Positions 61,114 through 64,000 of a DNA stretch of 64,000 nucleotides are shown in pieces. The number at the start of each line of letters is the position of its first letter. Position 1 is the first letter of the stretch. A model generated the notes under the pieces. That model saw nothing but the letters and a program-made list of their open reading frames with translations, was not told the DNA's origin and made no database searches. The position numbers and the translations under genes were made by a program. The DNA lies in contig OX637290.1 of the NCBI GenBank assembly GCA_951799445.1, positions 2,544,501 to 2,608,500 of the forward strand, given 5' to 3'. This DNA comes from Pseudisothecium myosuroides. Taxonomy: Eukaryota > Streptophyta > Bryopsida > Hypnales > Lembophyllaceae.

Positions 61114-61156
61114 AAATATAATTGTAAAATAATTCACTAATAAAAATATTAATATG

Positions 61157-61394
61157 TAATCACTCCATCCCAATAAAAACCTCCAAATCATACATAGTGC
61201 ATGTACCACTAAATCCCTTCATTTATTGATTTTCATGCGTGAAGCAAGCAATGTAGAATTCAAATCAATTTCCTACTCAATCAAGTCCAAAGATTCCATA
61301 TCGCGTGCCAACAATCAAAATCAATAAACATGATAGTTTTAGTGGTACATGCACTATATCCAATTTGGAGGTTTTCAGTGGGATGGAGGGAATA
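61157..61394. mobile_element. Stowaway-like MITE nested in CACTA
   Basis: Ends are TA-ATCACTCCATCCCA on the left and the mirrored TCCCTCCATCCCA on the right, followed by TA, resembling the Stowaway CTCCCTCCRTCCCA terminus. Inner pairing continues through ACCTCCAAAT and TAGTGCATGTACCACTAAA. About 238 bp, non-coding. Confidence 0.75.
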
Positions 61395-62795
61395 ATTTAG
61401 AGTTTGCAATTGATCAAGTATGAATCCATGTAGAATTCTTCATCAACAACAAATTATAAGGTGAACCACCTTTTTAACACCCAAATTACAATTCCACCCT
61501 CATATACTTGTGGTGTACATTTTCATTCTGAAATGAAATGTATCCCATGGGTACATAAGCGGACGGAATTGCAAATGGTGTGGTACAGTAATAGGCTGGG
61601 TCACCTTATCTTCATCATCAACTAAACTAACAAGAAACACAAGGAAATTCATCAAAAAATCAATACTGAAGCACCAATAAAGGCTCATAAGTCATAATTA
61701 TGTGATTATCAATCAAGAAATCAACGGGTCATTTTCAATGCTAATTAAGCTTCCCCCTGTGACTTATGGAAGTTTTTTTTTTTTTTTTTTAAAACCCGGA
61801 GTTCGATTTATGGAAGTTTTCAGTGGAAACTATAAATTCCTTAATACATCTAATCATAAGTTAAGTCCATAAAAAGTCTTAAATTAAACCATCATCAACT
61901 GCATGCCAACTGAAAGATCAATTTAATGAAATCGTTCATTTGTTTAAAAAAAAAAAGATCAATTTAATTTCAAGTTATAAAATTGAGAAATCAAATCAAT
62001 GCACCATTTTTCAGTTTTCAGTCTTCCGGGAGCCTCAGCCTGCCGTCAGGCTGTGGAATCTTTACTTTCTGTGGAAACTATAAATTTCTTTCAGTGCTTA
62101 TCATAAATTCAAAAAAAAAAACCCATCAACGGTGTGGATCGGCTATTGCCAAGTTTTCGGAGCTACCCCGGCAATGCTTGGGAAGTTTTTGTAGTTTTAC
62201 CAGCTAATTTCCTCCAATTCTCATATTGAACCCTGTTTTCAAGTACCGACTAATTTCAAAGGCCCGTTATTTTCTCTAATTTTTACTCAAAATAGAAATT
62301 TTATAGATTTCTTCATTGGTTTTTTGCTAATGTTTCCAAATTGCAACTGTTTTTTTTCCAATTCCACTAGCTAAGTTTAAACTAGCTGATCATTCTTCCC
62401 AAACATTGTACCTCGGTAATTTGCCTCCTCTTTGAAAAAGGAGATTGATTTTTTTTCTGAGGGCACTGGTTGCATCCTCTCAATTCATTTCTTTTGGTAT
62501 CAAACTCTCACTGGTTGCTTTCTTCAACTTCAAATGGAAAGGCTACAAAGTATTAGAAGAATTTTGAGTTTGAGATTTTTCACCTCCTTCAGATACATCT
62601 TCAATTGTCTTTACCAGGTACTTCTTTAGATTTGTAAATAAGTACCAAAGGTGGGTGCAAAAAACACAATTTGTCTTTTTATTTTGTGTTTTAAGTAAAA
62701 GTTTGCTAAGAATCTCTTTAAAGGTCATTATTTAAAATCATGTGTCTAGGACTACACTTAAAAACTCATTTAAAACACCCCTTTCTCTTGTAGTG

Positions 62796-64000
62796 TGTAT
62801 TTCTATACTATGCATTGTATATCCCTATATTTTGTATACCTATATGTATGTTATATATTATAAGTATTGTATTCAAGATCGACGATTCAATCATAATAAT
62901 TTTTTTGTGCAATTTAAATCAACAACATGGAAAGAGGGACTAAATTTTTTTTATGCGCATTGATACTTTTGGATTTTTTGAATTGGGGGTAGCAAGCAGG
63001 AACAATTTATTTTGCATCTTTTGGATGCATAGTAATGGACATCAATTGCAATGGATACAAAGGGGCCATTCCAACAATTTAATTTGAGGCCCAAATGTAA
63101 GTAGTTTTAAACCTTCAAAGTTCACGGAGTCATCATATACTCCTCCAATGTCAATCTATTAAGGAAGTTTGAAGAACCATCACAAAGCTCTATACTAACA
63201 AAGATTCTTTGTTGGAGTACCTTTTGCAATTACTTTGCCTTCCTACAACTACCTTGCCTCACTATTTCAAAACAAATTTTTTGCTCTACAAAAGGTTACT
63301 TAATGCTTCACTTTGGGACAATGCATTGGGGCGAAAGAAACTTAGGCCACGATGTAGGCAAAAGGGCCATGACTCTATCCACCTCTTTACAAGGCCCATA
63401 GAGTTGCTAATGATTGACAATGCAATTAGGGACATGATTGTTTTCAATTTTAAAAGTAAAGCAATTTACAACCTTGACTGGTGTTATGTTTTTTCCTACT
63501 TGTTTTTTCCTAAATAAAATAATAATAAAATAAGTAGATTGTGGATAAAACACTATTTATCCTACTTCAAAAGATTTTGGGCATTTTCTTGTCATTTCAT
63601 TCATTCAATGATAGATTCTAGATAAAGAATCTATCTGTGAATGAATCTATGAATCTAGAAATCTACGAATCCTCATCACAGCTACTTCATAATTCACAGA
63701 AACCTAATAGTAAATATTCAAAAAAAATTCAAAAAAAATTCAAAAAAATTCAAAAAAATCACCATTGAAAAGATCAATTCCATCTCACAATTCCATAATT
63801 GAGATCAATTCTCTGGCGTCTGCCAGTGGAACCTTTCAGAATTCAGAGACACTAAAATGATACCCAGACTGACAGCCAGAGTTCAATTCAGGTGCACTGA
63901 CACACCTACCTTCAGAAGCTCATTGCATCTCCCAGTCAGTCGCTTAATCCGCCATTAACAAAACTTAATTCACATCAAGTGAAATTAATATTAATTAAAC
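62796..64000. other. No gene recognised; small repeats
   Basis: At 63716-63760 the unit AAAAAAATTC repeats about four times, and at 63607-63670 there are short GAATCTA palindromes. A plus frame at 63209-63517 has no known motif. Confidence 0.35.

Larger units (their letters stand above)
59227..62795. mobile_element. CACTA element, 3.57 kb, with nested insertions
   Basis: The left end CACTATAAGAGAAAGGGGTG and the right end (complement CACTACAAGAGAAAGGGGTG) begin inverted repeats that stay alike for about 100 bp (GACCTTTAAAGAGATT at the inner side). Flanking trinucleotides are TTT and TGT, a near match to the 3-bp CACTA duplication. A TTAA-family element (60193-61113) and a Stowaway-like MITE (61157-61394) are nested inside. 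No transposase is recognisable, so it is non-autonomous. Confidence 0.8.

Overview
This is a nuclear DNA window from a land plant. Three things support that: genes broken by GT-AG introns, a complete plant-type MNS3 class I alpha-mannosidase, and a protein with a chloroplast/thylakoid-type N-terminal targeting region. The sequence is AT-rich, gene-poor and full of DNA transposons. Nothing fixes the species. A seed-free plant (bryophyte, lycophyte or fern) is my guess, not something the sequence shows. I saw no rRNA, no complete tRNA and no CRISPR array.

Layout. 0-3.2 kb: a broken hAT transposase on the minus strand, with a truncated tRNA-like segment beside it. 3.2-8 kb: unassigned DNA, a degenerate minisatellite and the remains of a TKL-type kinase. 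8.4-11.8 kb: a 3.4 kb element with about 770 bp inverted arms. 16.5-20.9 kb: the nine-exon MNS3 gene (minus, 695 aa predicted). 20.0-21.8 kb and 24.8-25.5 kb: two diverged copies of the same 5'/intron sequence; the second copy leads directly into a gene for a probable thylakoid-lumen protein (25.5-27.5 kb, plus), which seems to carry a frameshift. 34.4-35.5 kb: a 1.08 kb near-perfect palindrome. 38.6-39.0 kb: a small two-exon candidate gene. 40.0-41.3 kb: an unusual gene with two Dof-like zinc fingers and eight 31-residue repeats, interrupted by an in-frame TGA at a zinc-binding cysteine position. 45.6-49.1 kb: a CACTA hairpin MITE next to a pogo-like transposon with TA duplications. 50.0-52.3 kb: a complete three-exon medium-chain dehydrogenase/reductase (MDR) gene (383 aa predicted, minus) that reads like fungal proteins. 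53.7-56 kb: several MITEs. 59.2-62.8 kb: a CACTA element with two other transposons nested in it.

Transposons dominate. The commonest is a family of about 930 bp flanked by TTAA, with termini CCCCTAAAGG. At least nine copies or remnants are present and I interpret them as piggyBac-like non-autonomous elements. Two large foldback elements share a TTTA duplication and GGGT termini. The three well-supported cellular genes are unrelated in function (Golgi/ER N-glycan trimming, a chloroplast protein, an oxidoreductase), as expected for a eukaryotic neighbourhood without operons.

The most unusual items are the Dof-like repeat gene with its TGA, the TTAA family, the TTTA-flanked foldback elements, the possibly fungal-derived MDR gene, and the pogo-like transposase, which resembles those common in oomycete genomes.
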